A DNA stretch of 52,605 nt from Spirochaetaceae bacterium (GCA_020353535.1 CP070696.1:2701681-2754285), one strand, 5' to 3'; counted from the first letter of the stretch, positions 15,836 through 24,250 are shown. The notes: a model not told the origin generated them from the letters alone. Made by a program: numbers and translations.

Positions 15836-16102
15836 CTACATTTCACACCTACTTGGATGGCCGACCTGCAACCGTTGACCTGCACCGATCAGCGTATTCA
15901 GTCTGGCCTGCATCTGCTGACCTACACCGACCGGTTGGCAGCAGCAGTGGTGAAAATCCTGGATAAAATGGCTGGAAGCCCTTGATTTAATTTCAGTTAT
16001 ATAGTAGTATCGTTATCTATTAAAGTAAATATATTTGAATTTTAATATATTTATTATTCGGGCTAGATCAACAACAACCCTTCATAATTTGGAGTATTTT
16101 AG
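15836..16102. other. Intergenic region between fur and the FAD/Fe-S oxidoreductase
   Basis: The fur end is described as a promoter above. The middle holds a degenerate 14-base tandem repeat (annotated separately). The last ~120 bases before the ATG at 16103 are very AT-rich and contain TTATATAG at 15997-16004 and a fair ribosome site (TTGGAG). No tRNA or open reading frame was seen here. Confidence 0.6.
15863..15932. repeat. Degenerate 14-bp tandem repeat, five units
   Basis: Units begin at 15863, 15877, 15891, 15905 and 15919. Units 1, 2 and 5 read GACCTGCAACCGTT, GACCTGCACCGATC and GACCTACACCGACC. Unit 4 (GGCCTGCATCTGCT) is more diverged and unit 3 hardly matches. The 14-base period does not fit a reading frame, so it is a minisatellite remnant or a row of protein sites. 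Confidence 0.55.
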
Positions 16103-19100
16103 ATGAGAGCAGCAACCGCGGACCAGGTCCAGACACTGGAAGCGCTTATGCCGCAGCGGGTGAGCTTCTCACGGCGAGAGCGAAGCATGTACAGCCATGA
16201 CGTGGGAACACTCCCCGGTCTGATCAAGCCCTTTCTCGGCAACAGCATGCCTGCCGGGGTGGTGCAACCGATCTCGGAGGAGGAGGTCGTGCGGCTGGTA
16301 CAGTGGGCGGCCAAGGAGAAGGTGCCCCTGGTTCCTCGCGGAAAGTCCACCTCGGGCTACGGAGGGGTCCTGCCCGTGCGGGGCGGCTTGGTCGTGGACT
16401 TTGTGCGCATGAATGGTGTGGTCTGGCAGCAGGGCGATGAGGTCACGGTCCAACCGGGGATCTCCTGGAAGAAGCTCGACGAGTACCTGAACAAACACGG
16501 TCTGACCCTGCGGCTGTATCCCTCCTCCTATCCTTCTTCCACCGTGGGTGGCTGGCTGGCTCAAGGCGGCGCCGGTTTCGGTAGCTGGCAGTACGGCTGG
16601 TTTGCCGAGAATGTGGTGTCGGCCCGGGTCGTGAGAGGAGACGGCAGCGTGCGGGAGCTCACCGGGCAGGAGCTTTCCCTGACCGCCGATGCCGAGGGCA
16701 CCACCGGTCTGATCACTCAGGTGACCCTGAAAATCATGCCTGCACTGGAGCTGTCCGTCAGCCTGGCTGCCTTCGACACGGCCGCGGATCTGACTGCATT
16801 TCTCGCTTCCCTTGAGGAAATGGACCTCTGGTCCGTCTCCTTCGTGAATCCGGACATGGTGCGCCTCTCCAATCAGGCGCCCCCGCGCACCCATCATAAC
16901 CATCCGGCGGAGCAGCGGATTCGTTTCCCCGAAAAGTACCTGGTCATGCTGGCCTACCGAAAAGACGCCGCCGCGGACGGCCGCGGCACCGTTGCCCAGG
17001 TGATCGCCGGAGATGTGGAAACCGCCGGAGGTCAGATGCTTTCCACAGAACTGGCGGAGCACGAATGGGCGGAGCGTTTTCACATCATGAAGGTGAAGAG
17101 GCTGGGCCCCTCGGTGGTTCCGGCAGAAGCGGTAGTGCCCCTGTCCGCTTTGACCGATGTTCTGGAGGAACTGACGGCGAAGATCCGCCAGCCCCTGGCC
17201 CTGGAAGGAATGGGGGTATCCGGCGATGAGATCGTGCTCCTCGGATTTATACCTCAGGACCAGAGGAAGCTGGGGTACAGCCTGACCTTCCCACTCTATC
17301 TGACCGTGGCCAAAACGGCAAAGCGTCACGGCGGCCGGGCCTATTCCACGGGTTTGTACTTCGCCGCGGAAGCCCCTTCCGTGCTGGGCAGGGAGCGGCT
17401 TCAGGCTCTCAGGGCTTACAAGGCCGAAACCGATCCGGCGGGGATCCTCAATCCGGGAAAAGTGCTCGCCAGCAGGCTGTCCGGGATGATCGGCCTGGCA
17501 ATGCGTTTCGAATCTCTGCTGCGGCCTTTCGGCAATCTGTCCAAGGTCAAGCTGGAAGAGCGCATCGGCAGCCGTCCGGTCAAAGGCATTCCCCCCGAGG
17601 TGGTGTGGTACGCCTACTCCTGCTCCTCCTGCGGATTCTGCGTGGACGAGTGCGACCAGTACTACGGCCGCCTGTGGGAGAGCCAGTCCCCACGGGGCAA
17701 ATGGTTCTACCTCCGCGAATTGGTCCAGGGAAGGGAGAAGCTCGACCAGGAGGCGGTAAACACCTTCATGGTTTGCACCACCTGCGAGCTGTGCAATGTG
17801 ATGTGCTCGGAGAAGCTGCCCATAGAACCTTCTTGGCTCAAACTGCGGGAGCTGGTCATCGACAAGAGAAAAAAGATGACCATCCCTCCCTTCGAGATCA
17901 TGTCCGCCTCCCTCGACGACAATCTCAACATCTGGGCCTACTACAAGGAGGACCGCACCGACTGGGTGCCGGAGGATGTAAAGCCACACATTCTGGACAG
18001 AGGCGAAATACTCTACTTTGCAGGTTGTACAGCCTCCTTCGTGGAGAACGATATCGGCCAGTCCTCGGTACGGCTGCTCAAGGACGCAGGTATCGAGTTT
18101 ACCTATATGGGCGAGGAGGAGAGCTGCTGCGGAATACCGATGCTGGTGGCCGGAAAGTGGGAACAGTTCGGGAAGATCGTGGAGCACAACCTGACCCAGG
18201 CAAAGCAGCGGGGAGCAAAGACCGTGATCACCAGCTGCCCGGCCTGCTGGCTGTCCTGGTCGCACTTTTACAAAGAATGGGCGGACAAGCTGGGCCTCAG
18301 CTACGACATCGACGTGCTGCACTACTCAGAGGCCCTGCAGCCCGCCCTTGAAAGCGGAAAATTGAGGTTCAACAAGGTGAACAAGAAGGTGACCTGGCAC
18401 GACTCCTGCCACATCGGGCGGGCCGGCGGGGTGTATGAACCGCCGCGGGAGTTGATCAAGGCCGTGCCTGGAGTGGATTTTAGAGAGCTGGAGCACAACC
18501 GCGAGCACGGCCACTGCTGCGGCTCGGTACTGACCCTGATCTCCGAGCCGGAGGTGGCCCACGACATTGGAGCCATGAAGCTAGAGGAGGTCAGGCAGAC
18601 CGGCGCGGATGAAGTGCTGGCCCTCTGTCCCTGTTGCGAGTTTCAGATGCGGGTCAGCGCGGACAAGCGCAATATGGATGTCAAGGTAACCGATCTTGCC
18701 AGCTTTTTGGCAAAAGCTCGCGGCTATGAGGTCAAAGAGGACCTGAATCATGTCCTGTCCTCATGGGCGACCTTCGAGGCCATGATCGCCCTGATGCTGC
18801 CGGAGAACATGGCCGACCTGATGGAGGAGCTCTTTCCCCAGCTGGTCAAGGCCATGCCCATGGGCATGGGGTCGATGATGCGCTTCATCGGAAAGCTAGG
18901 CCCGGTAGGCGGGCTGTTATTTGGCGTCATGAAGCCCCTGTTCCCCGTCCTCTTCCCGCTGCTCATGCCGGCCATGATGCCCAAGGTAATGCCGGACATG
19001 CTCGAGGCGGTGGGCAGGCGGGTGCCCATGCCGGAATTCATGCGGGAGCAGATGCCCGATCTGATGCCCCGGGCCTTCGGCAACCTGCTTCCCCATATGC

Positions 19101-19237
19101 TGCCCAACGTGGTGCCGTTGATCTCCCAGCAGTTGGTCGACTACCTGCGGGGCAAAGCGCCAAGCAGGCCCGCAGGCAGCGCATCCGCGGTCCAATCCGA
19201 AAAAAAAGAGCACAGGGAGTCCGCACCGGTCGGCTAG
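16103..19237 (+). CDS. FAD-linked oxidase fused to Fe-S and CCG domains, with Met-Pro tail
   Basis: 1044 residues. Residues ~40-225 form a PCMH-type FAD domain (PRGKSTSGYGG, then LYPSSYPSSTVGGWLAQGGAGFGS), followed by a GlcD-like C-terminal FAD domain to ~470. Two [4Fe-4S] motifs follow (C507, C510, C513, C517 and C558, C561, C564, C568). Two CCG domains of the GlpC/HdrB type come next, with cysteines at 642, 675/676, 769 and 805/806. The set equals GlcD plus GlcF (2-hydroxyacid dehydrogenase, electrons to quinone) in one chain. After ~890 comes a hydrophobic tail with many MP pairs that may bind the membrane. D-lactate, glycolate or another 2-hydroxyacid are possible substrates. It is monocistronic: its own upstream region and a strong terminator. 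Confidence 0.88.
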   Translation: MRAATADQVQTLEALMPQRVSFSRRERSMYSHDVGTLPGLIKPFLGNSMPAGVVQPISEEEVVRLVQWAAKEKVPLVPRGKSTSGYGGVLPVRGGLVVDFVRMNGVVWQQGDEVTVQPGISWKKLDEYLNKHGLTLRLYPSSYPSSTVGGWLAQGGAGFGSWQYGWFAENVVSARVVRGDGSVRELTGQELSLTADAEGTTGLITQVTLKIMPALELSVSLAAFDTAADLTAFLASLEEMDLWSVSFVNPDMVRLSNQAPPRTHHNHPAEQRIRFPEKYLVMLAYRKDAAADGRGTVAQVIAGDVETAGGQMLSTELAEHEWAERFHIMKVKRLGPSVVPAEAVVPLSALTDVLEELTAKIRQPLALEGMGVSGDEIVLLGFIPQDQRKLGYSLTFPLYLTVAKTAKRHGGRAYSTGLYFAAEAPSVLGRERLQALRAYKAETDPAGILNPGKVLASRLSGMIGLAMRFESLLRPFGNLSKVKLEERIGSRPVKGIPPEVVWYAYSCSSCGFCVDECDQYYGRLWESQSPRGKWFYLRELVQGREKLDQEAVNTFMVCTTCELCNVMCSEKLPIEPSWLKLRELVIDKRKKMTIPPFEIMSASLDDNLNIWAYYKEDRTDWVPEDVKPHILDRGEILYFAGCTASFVENDIGQSSVRLLKDAGIEFTYMGEEESCCGIPMLVAGKWEQFGKIVEHNLTQAKQRGAKTVITSCPACWLSWSHFYKEWADKLGLSYDIDVLHYSEALQPALESGKLRFNKVNKKVTWHDSCHIGRAGGVYEPPRELIKAVPGVDFRELEHNREHGHCCGSVLTLISEPEVAHDIGAMKLEEVRQTGADEVLALCPCCEFQMRVSADKRNMDVKVTDLASFLAKARGYEVKEDLNHVLSSWATFEAMIALMLPENMADLMEELFPQLVKAMPMGMGSMMRFIGKLGPVGGLLFGVMKPLFPVLFPLLMPAMMPKVMPDMLEAVGRRVPMPEFMREQMPDLMPRAFGNLLPHMLPNVVPLISQQLVDYLRGKAPSRPAGSASAVQSEKKEHRESAPVG

Positions 19238-19263
19238 ACGAATCTTATTAACGGCGAACTTTC

Positions 19264-19305
19264 AGCCCCTGTGTGCACCTGCCGGAGCACGCCGGGGCTT
19301 TTTTT
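19264..19305 (+). terminator. Intrinsic terminator after the FAD/Fe-S oxidoreductase
   Basis: AGCCCC pairs with GGGGCT, with further partial pairing inside (TGTGTGC with GAGCACG), and a run of seven T follows at once. Confidence 0.85.
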
Positions 19306-19471
19306 ATGTTTCCCCTGAGATCCGGGCAATTTGACCTCTGTCTTGATGTATCTACGATGTCGAATCTGCAAACGCAAAGTCCGTACTACAGGTAAGATTA
19401 GTATGAGTTATATAGTCAACTATTCTGTGCAACGTGATGTGCCGGAGTTTAAGTACTCAGGTAGGTAAGAA

Positions 19472-20557
19472 ATGATACGAAAAATGTCGGGTCTCTTTTT
19501 TTTGGTGGTTGTTACGGGGATTACCCTCGGCTGCGCCACCGGGAGCGGTACACGCCAGGCCGGGATGGGCGAAATCACGGATCTTTCCCGGCTCCCGACG
19601 AACAATCGGGGATATCGCGAAATCACGGCCGAACAACTGAGTCCTCTTCTAGAGGGCAAGGAGTTCCTTCTCGTGAACGTAAACAGCTCAGCCACGGAGA
19701 TTATCCCCGATACGGATTTCACCGTGGCTTTTGACGAAATCGAAGAAAACCTCAATCGCTTCCCTCAGAAAAATCAGCCCACGGTACTGTACTGCCAGGC
19801 TGGTCCCTTGAGTCGCTCTGCGGCGCAGGATCTCGTTGAGCTCGGCTTCAGCAATGTGGTCTGGCTGGACGGGGGCATCAACGCCTGGAACGAACCGCAT
19901 GCGCGAGCTTCTGTAAACAAGCATCTGCTCTTGGACACGACTCAGCTGGATCGTCTGCTGAATGACGAATCCATCGAGCTGGCGGTCGTCGATTTCGGCC
20001 GTACCAGGATGGACTATCTGACCGGACATATTCCCGGAGCCGTGCATGTGTCGCGCACTGCGATTCTCACACATATGAACGGCGTACCCGGCATGTTGCC
20101 GCCGGTGGATCAAGTGCAGGAGGTCATCGAAGGGGCGGGAATCGGGAACGATACCCGCGTCGTGATCTACGACGAAAGCGGTGGTCTCTGGGCTTCCCGT
20201 CTGTTCTGGACGTTGGAATACCTGGGTCACGATAAGGTCTCTCTACTGGACGGCGGTCTTTCCAGATGGATCGAAGAGGGCCGAGCCCTGCAGGGCGAAG
20301 AAGCCACAAATCCTCGGGCAAACTTTCTGGTCCGGATCCAGTCGGACAAGCTGGCCGACAAGGAGTGGCTGCTCCGGAATCTGGAGAATCCCCGCGTAAA
20401 GGTTGTCGACACCAGGAGCCCGGAGGAATACACGGGTGTGGATAAACGGGCGGCCCATTCCTACTTCACCCTGAGAATGCTCGGGTACGAGGATGTACGG
20501 CTCTACGATGGATCCTGGGCGGAGTGGGGTAATTCCGAGGATACGCCCATAGAGTAA
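19472..20557 (+). CDS. Rhodanese-domain lipoprotein with an internally deleted last domain
   Basis: 361 residues. The signal peptide ends in a lipobox (GITLGC, Cys21), so it is a lipoprotein on the periplasmic side. Rhodanese domain 1 (~50-150) has an active-site loop with Cys108 (YCQAGPLSR). Domain 2 (~155-280) resembles the inactive N-terminal half of tandem thiosulfate sulfurtransferases (GHIPGAVHVSR, YDESGGLWASRLFWTL, DGGLSRW). Domain 3 begins normally (VKVVDTRSPEEYTG) and then jumps to the end of the fold (RAAHSYFTLRMLGYEDVRLY, GSWAEWGN). About 50-60 residues are missing, including the catalytic Cys loop expected there. Its 3' end overlaps a convergent gene by 55 bases. Periplasmic sulfur transfer is likely but the substrate is unknown. 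Confidence 0.85.
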   Translation: MIRKMSGLFFLVVVTGITLGCATGSGTRQAGMGEITDLSRLPTNNRGYREITAEQLSPLLEGKEFLLVNVNSSATEIIPDTDFTVAFDEIEENLNRFPQKNQPTVLYCQAGPLSRSAAQDLVELGFSNVVWLDGGINAWNEPHARASVNKHLLLDTTQLDRLLNDESIELAVVDFGRTRMDYLTGHIPGAVHVSRTAILTHMNGVPGMLPPVDQVQEVIEGAGIGNDTRVVIYDESGGLWASRLFWTLEYLGHDKVSLLDGGLSRWIEEGRALQGEEATNPRANFLVRIQSDKLADKEWLLRNLENPRVKVVDTRSPEEYTGVDKRAAHSYFTLRMLGYEDVRLYDGSWAEWGNSEDTPIE

Positions 20558-21741
20558 CGGAGCAGCCTCTCGTACTCCCTGGCCGTGCCGCATTCCAGGA
20601 TTTCTCCGATCACGGCGGCAGCTTTGCCGCTGATGCCACGGATCCGTATTCCCGGTTTTATCAGGTCCGAGAGCGGACCATCCCAGCGCGCCACCGCCCT
20701 GGCGGCTGATCCATAGGCTGAAGCTTTGCCGCGCAGCTGAAACAGATAATCCATCTGATCCAGGATCACCACGATCCGATCCTTGTCATCCAGCAGATCG
20801 CCGAACAACTCCGGGGGCATACGCAGGGGTATGCGGAACGTACCGGCGCCTCTGATGCCGCCCGTGCTGCCGCCATTGCTCGGTCCCCCCGAGCCGCTCT
20901 CTCCGCGCATGATCCGCCAAAAGCGACTGTGCAGACGCCGGTAGTATTCCCCCGAAGCCTGGCCCCAGCGCTCTCCCCGATAGATCTCGCGGTATTCCCG
21001 CACGAACTCAGGTTGATGTCGAGAAAGTGTGTTCAGGAAGTAGCTGGACTGCCGGCCCTCCTTGAGAGTCATGCCGCCGAAAATCAGGTAGTCCACTTCC
21101 GTCTCTGCTGCCGCCTGCAGGGCTCGTTCGAGCAGTTCCTCCGTGTCGCTGATGAAGGGAATTACCGGCAGGAGGAACAGGGCAGTGGGGATGCCATGGA
21201 TCTTGAACAGCTTCAGGATCTCCAGGCGTTCCCCGGGGGAGGGTACACCGGGCTCGTAGATTCTGCTGATCCGCTCATCCACCGAGGACAGGCTGAAACA
21301 GACTATGGCCCGGCTCTGCCGGTTGATCCTCTGCAGCAGATCCAGGTCGCGGCGCACCAAGGTTGATTTCGTCAGAACCTGAACCGGATAACCGAACTCG
21401 GCAAGTATCTCCAGAGCCTGGCGGCTCAGGTAATAGGTTTCCTCCAATCTTTGGTAGCTGTCCCCGACTCCTCCGCCCAGCAGGAAGTATCCCCCTTTAA
21501 GAGGTTTTCTTCGGCGGGCGGGATCCAGCTCCCGCCTCAGGATTTCGGGGGCGTTGACCTTTACGCACACATCCCGACCGAACTCTCCGTCCACGTAGTA
21601 GCCTTCGGCGCGCCCGTCACAGTAGGCGCAGTTGTGCTGGCATCCCCTATACAGATTCATTCCGTAGCGAGACACGAACCAGGAATCGATGTATTTGCGT
21701 TTGATAAGGATGGATTTAGCTTGGATCTCGTGGGCCCCCAT
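20503..21741 (-). CDS. SplB-like radical SAM protein
   Basis: About 412 residues. The radical SAM motif is C-x3-C-x2-C in RGCQHNCAYCDGR. Further features match the COG1533/SplB-like group, such as FLLGGGVGDSYQRLEE, VLTKSTLVRRDLDLL, VCFSLSSVDE and YEPGVPSPGERLE. Members are radical SAM proteins of mostly unknown function related to spore photoproduct lyase. The C-terminal ~130 residues have a Gly/Ser-rich linker and a helical region (GKAAAVIGEILE). The open frame extends far upstream opposite rarD, but the ATG at 21741 just before KSILIKRKYIDSW is the sensible start. It lies 44 bases after rarD, likely in one operon, and its end overlaps the convergent rhodanese gene. Confidence 0.85.
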   Translation of the reverse strand: MGAHEIQAKSILIKRKYIDSWFVSRYGMNLYRGCQHNCAYCDGRAEGYYVDGEFGRDVCVKVNAPEILRRELDPARRRKPLKGGYFLLGGGVGDSYQRLEETYYLSRQALEILAEFGYPVQVLTKSTLVRRDLDLLQRINRQSRAIVCFSLSSVDERISRIYEPGVPSPGERLEILKLFKIHGIPTALFLLPVIPFISDTEELLERALQAAAETEVDYLIFGGMTLKEGRQSSYFLNTLSRHQPEFVREYREIYRGERWGQASGEYYRRLHSRFWRIMRGESGSGGPSNGGSTGGIRGAGTFRIPLRMPPELFGDLLDDKDRIVVILDQMDYLFQLRGKASAYGSAARAVARWDGPLSDLIKPGIRIRGISGKAAAVIGEILECGTAREYERLLRYSMGVSSELPHSAQDPS

Positions 21742-21785
21742 TGCTGCTTTCCCCGTTGCTCTATCCTCGGTCAGAGCTAACCCAT

Positions 21786-22712
21786 CTATATTTCCGCAGC
21801 GGGAGCCGAGGATGGGTTGTTTCTCTGCAGGAAGGTCGAGAGGGTGAAGATAATGATCCCAAGCCAGATAAGACCGAAGCTGATCAGGTGCGTCAGGGTG
21901 AAGCTCTCCCCGTAGAGATAGATCCCCATCAGCAGCTGGCAGGTGGGCGCCAGGTACTGGAGGAAGCCGACCAGGGAGAGGGGAATACGCCGGGCGCCGT
22001 TGGCGAACCAGATGATGGGTATGGCCGTGACCACTCCGGCGCCAATGAGAAGCAAGTGGGTTGGCGCATCGGCGGTACCGAAGGCGCTGTTTCCGCGGAT
22101 TCCCGCGAAAAGCAGATAGGCGATGACCAGCGGGGACACCAGCAGGGATTCCACGAAGGTCCCGGGAATCGATTCCACGGCCACGGTTTTGCGCAGCAGG
22201 CCGTACAGACCGAAGGAGAAGGCCAGGGCCAGGCTGATCCAGGGTACGCCGCTGGATCCCACCGACATGTACAGCACGCCACTGAAGGCGCAGAGCACGG
22301 CCACGATCTGCCAGAAACGCAGCCGCTCCCTCAGAACCAATACCCCGAGCAGAACGCTGACCAGCGGATTGATGAAGTAGCCCATGCTTACCGATACGAG
22401 TCTGCCGCTGAGAACTCCGACGATGTAGATGGACCAGTTGCTGGCCACGCACACACCGGAAGCCAGCAGGGTGAGGGTAGTTTTACGCGAACTCAGGGCG
22501 GCGCGCACCTCGGACCAGCGTCTCTGCAGCGTAACGATGCAAGCCGTGAACATGCAGGCCCAGACCACACGATGGGCGAACACCTGGAACTGAGGTACAG
22601 CAGCGAGCAGTCTCCAGTACGGTGGATACAATCCCCAAAACAGAAACGCGGCTGTTGTGAATGCCAGACCAATGAGGCGTTCTCGCTTATCTCGGGAAGG
22701 GATGTCGCTCAT
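21786..22712 (-). CDS. rarD: RarD-like EamA-family transporter
   Basis: 308 residues with ten hydrophobic helices in the two-EamA-domain arrangement. FWGLYPPYWRLL, HRVVWACMF, SNWSIYIVGV and MGYFINPLVSVLLGVLVLRERL match the RarD subgroup closely. RarD proteins are drug/metabolite permeases whose natural substrate is not well known. The ATG lies one base after the stop of the aldo/keto reductase gene, so the two are transcribed and probably translated together. Confidence 0.9.
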   Translation of the reverse strand: MSDIPSRDKRERLIGLAFTTAAFLFWGLYPPYWRLLAAVPQFQVFAHRVVWACMFTACIVTLQRRWSEVRAALSSRKTTLTLLASGVCVASNWSIYIVGVLSGRLVSVSMGYFINPLVSVLLGVLVLRERLRFWQIVAVLCAFSGVLYMSVGSSGVPWISLALAFSFGLYGLLRKTVAVESIPGTFVESLLVSPLVIAYLLFAGIRGNSAFGTADAPTHLLLIGAGVVTAIPIIWFANGARRIPLSLVGFLQYLAPTCQLLMGIYLYGESFTLTHLISFGLIWLGIIIFTLSTFLQRNNPSSAPAAEI

Positions 22713-22713
22713 G

Positions 22714-23652
22714 CTAGTCGCAGTTGTAGGGTATGTCCTGTGGATGTGTTTCTTCGAGCAGGTCCACGGTCCGGGCGTTCTGCAACACCTGCTGAACCGA
22801 CTTGCAGCCCGGGATCACGCAGCTGACAGCCGGATGCTTCAGACACCAGGCCAGTGCCCAGCTGGAGAGAAACCACCCATCGGGCAGTTCGTTGCGGCGA
22901 ATCTCTTCCACCTCTCGCAGCATCTCTTCCACCTCGGAGTGCTGCCGATGAGCACGGACGTCATTGTCGGGAAAACGACTGTCGAAGGCATACTTGCCGG
23001 TGAGCAGACCGCTGGCCAGGGGAACCCGGGCGATTACGCCCAGATCGAGCTCCCGGCAAAGAGGAAAAATATTCTCCTCCGCACCTCGTTCAAGGCGGTT
23101 GTACAGAATCTGCATCGCCTGAACGTCCAGCTCCGGCGCCCTCTGTACCTGCGCGGTATCCGAACTCCGGCATAGCTTTGCTTTAAGGGAGATACCAATG
23201 TGGCGTACTTTACCCGCCCGTACCTCCAGCTCGAGTAGATCCTTCAGCCCCGGTGTCAGCAACTCTTCATTGGACGGGGAGTGGTATTGAAGTATATCGA
23301 TGTAGTCGGTGTGCAGGGCCCGCAGAGATTCTTCGATCTGACGGCGAACCTCCTCCGGGCGCCACTGCCGAGTGCGCTCTTGAAAGCGGTGGAAGCGGTG
23401 TCCGAACTTCGTGGCCACGATCCACCTGGAGCGGTCGTGACGCAGGTAGTCCCCAATGAGCTGTTCCGCCAGGTGGTCCCCGTAGCATTCCGCCGTATCG
23501 ATGAGGTTGATGCCGCACTCCGCCGCCGCGTCCAGAATAGCATCGGCTTCGCGCTGGCTGAAATCTTTGCCCCACTCACCGCCGAACTGGTAGGTACCGA
23601 CACCGATGACGGATACTTCGAGGCCGCTCTTGCCCAGTCTTCTGAATTTCAC
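22714..23652 (-). CDS. Aldo/keto reductase
   Basis: 312 residues, a (beta/alpha)8 NAD(P)H-dependent reductase. The catalytic tetrad is visible: Asp and Tyr in IDTAECYG, Lys in VATKFG, His in LQYHSPS. The NADP-binding end is present as CVIPGCKSVQQVLQNA. The start is a GTG (valine codon) just before KFRRLGKSGLEVS, which is where the family begins. It is the first gene of an operon with rarD and the SplB-like gene, behind a good promoter. The substrate is unknown; this subgroup commonly acts on small aldehydes or sugar-like carbonyls. Confidence 0.93.
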   Translation of the reverse strand: MKFRRLGKSGLEVSVIGVGTYQFGGEWGKDFSQREADAILDAAAECGINLIDTAECYGDHLAEQLIGDYLRHDRSRWIVATKFGHRFHRFQERTRQWRPEEVRRQIEESLRALHTDYIDILQYHSPSNEELLTPGLKDLLELEVRAGKVRHIGISLKAKLCRSSDTAQVQRAPELDVQAMQILYNRLERGAEENIFPLCRELDLGVIARVPLASGLLTGKYAFDSRFPDNDVRAHRQHSEVEEMLREVEEIRRNELPDGWFLSSWALAWCLKHPAVSCVIPGCKSVQQVLQNARTVDLLEETHPQDIPYNCD

Positions 23653-23681
23653 ATTTTTACTCGCATCGACTGTGTGGCTAC

Positions 23682-23710
23682 ACTATAGGTGGTTTCCCCG
23701 TTTCCGACAA
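23682..23710 (-). promoter_or_regulatory. Promoter of the aldo/keto reductase operon
   Basis: On the minus strand: TTGTCG, 17-base spacer, TATAGT, 30 bases upstream of the GTG start. Confidence 0.6.
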
Positions 23711-23797
23711 TGCTCCCGCGAGCCGCTTTGGTCCTTTGCGGAATTATCCCCTCGGCCGCCCTGTCTTGCATTTTCAAGGCTTTTTTCCTATATTGAT

Positions 23798-23817
23798 TAT
23801 ATAGATATTACTATATA
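23798..23817. promoter_or_regulatory. AT-rich palindrome upstream of the RLI-like ferredoxin
   Basis: TATATAG, six bases, CTATATA: a perfect 7-bp inverted repeat, 21 bases before the GTG at 23839. It could be an operator or contain the -10 box. Confidence 0.4.
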
Positions 23818-23838
23818 GAGATTTCCTGGGCTGTTAAG

Positions 23839-24057
23839 GTGAACAAATACGCGAACATCGACTTTGAAAAGTGTGATCCTCTGGCTTGTGACGCCGGCCA
23901 TGGCGTTTGTGCAGCGGCCCGTTCCTGCAGCCGCAAGCTGCTCGAGCAGGAGGAGCCCAGTGAATCACCGATGCTTCTGTCTATAAAACTGTGCGTGGGC
24001 TGCGGCACCTGCGTTCCCGCCTGCCCGCTCGGGGCTGTAGAGATCAAGAACGGCTAA
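23839..24057 (+). CDS. Small ferredoxin resembling the Fe-S domain of RLI/ABCE1
   Basis: 72 residues. The layout FEKCDPLACDAGHGVCAAAR-(x~22)-LCVGCGTCVPACPLGAVEI matches the N-terminal iron-sulfur domain of the archaeal/eukaryotic RNase L inhibitor ABCE1: a CxPxxC...C...C half followed by a standard C-x2-C-x2-C-x3-CP ferredoxin half. Here it stands alone, without ABC ATPase domains. Eight or nine cysteines could hold two [4Fe-4S] clusters. It starts at a GTG and has its own upstream region. Likely an electron carrier or Fe-S regulatory protein; the partner is unknown. Confidence 0.85.
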   Translation: MNKYANIDFEKCDPLACDAGHGVCAAARSCSRKLLEQEEPSESPMLLSIKLCVGCGTCVPACPLGAVEIKNG

Positions 24058-24208
24058 AGGACCTGACCGGCCAGCCCCCCAATCCACGGCTGCCAAAAAT
24101 CACCTACCCCAAAGCTGTACATTTTTACCATCTTTAAAGGTGAAAAAATTTACACGAAGGTCGGCCGGAACGTCGACGTCTGTAACGATCTTTTTTTCGA
24201 ACCCGTTA

Positions 24209-24236
24209 TTGACAAAACATATTAAACCGATATATT
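24209..24236 (+). promoter_or_regulatory. Promoter of the DeoR-E2-E1 operon
   Basis: TTGACA, 16-base spacer, TATATT, 55 bases before the deoR-family start. Confidence 0.6.
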
Positions 24237-24250
24237 TAATATCAGTAAGT

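Noticed and set aside
16169..18322. Long open frame (over 700 codons) on the minus strand opposite the FAD/Fe-S oxidoreductase
   Set aside because: The plus-strand frame contains clear FAD, Fe-S and CCG motifs; the opposite frame shows no motif and is a by-product of high GC at third codon positions.
21742..22452. N-terminal extension of the SplB-like radical SAM frame
   Set aside because: It lies antisense to rarD, is rich in Arg, Gly and Pro with no family match, and the radical SAM domain starts normally after the ATG at 21741.
21741..22826. Plus-strand open frame of about 360 codons across rarD
   Set aside because: Opposite to a clear ten-helix transporter; hydrophilic Gln/His/Glu-rich composition is typical of the antisense of membrane genes.
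24058..24208. Possible structured RNA in the gap before the DeoR gene
   Set aside because: Some short pairings exist (for example around 24120-24160), but no known riboswitch pattern or stable conserved-looking fold was recognisable.
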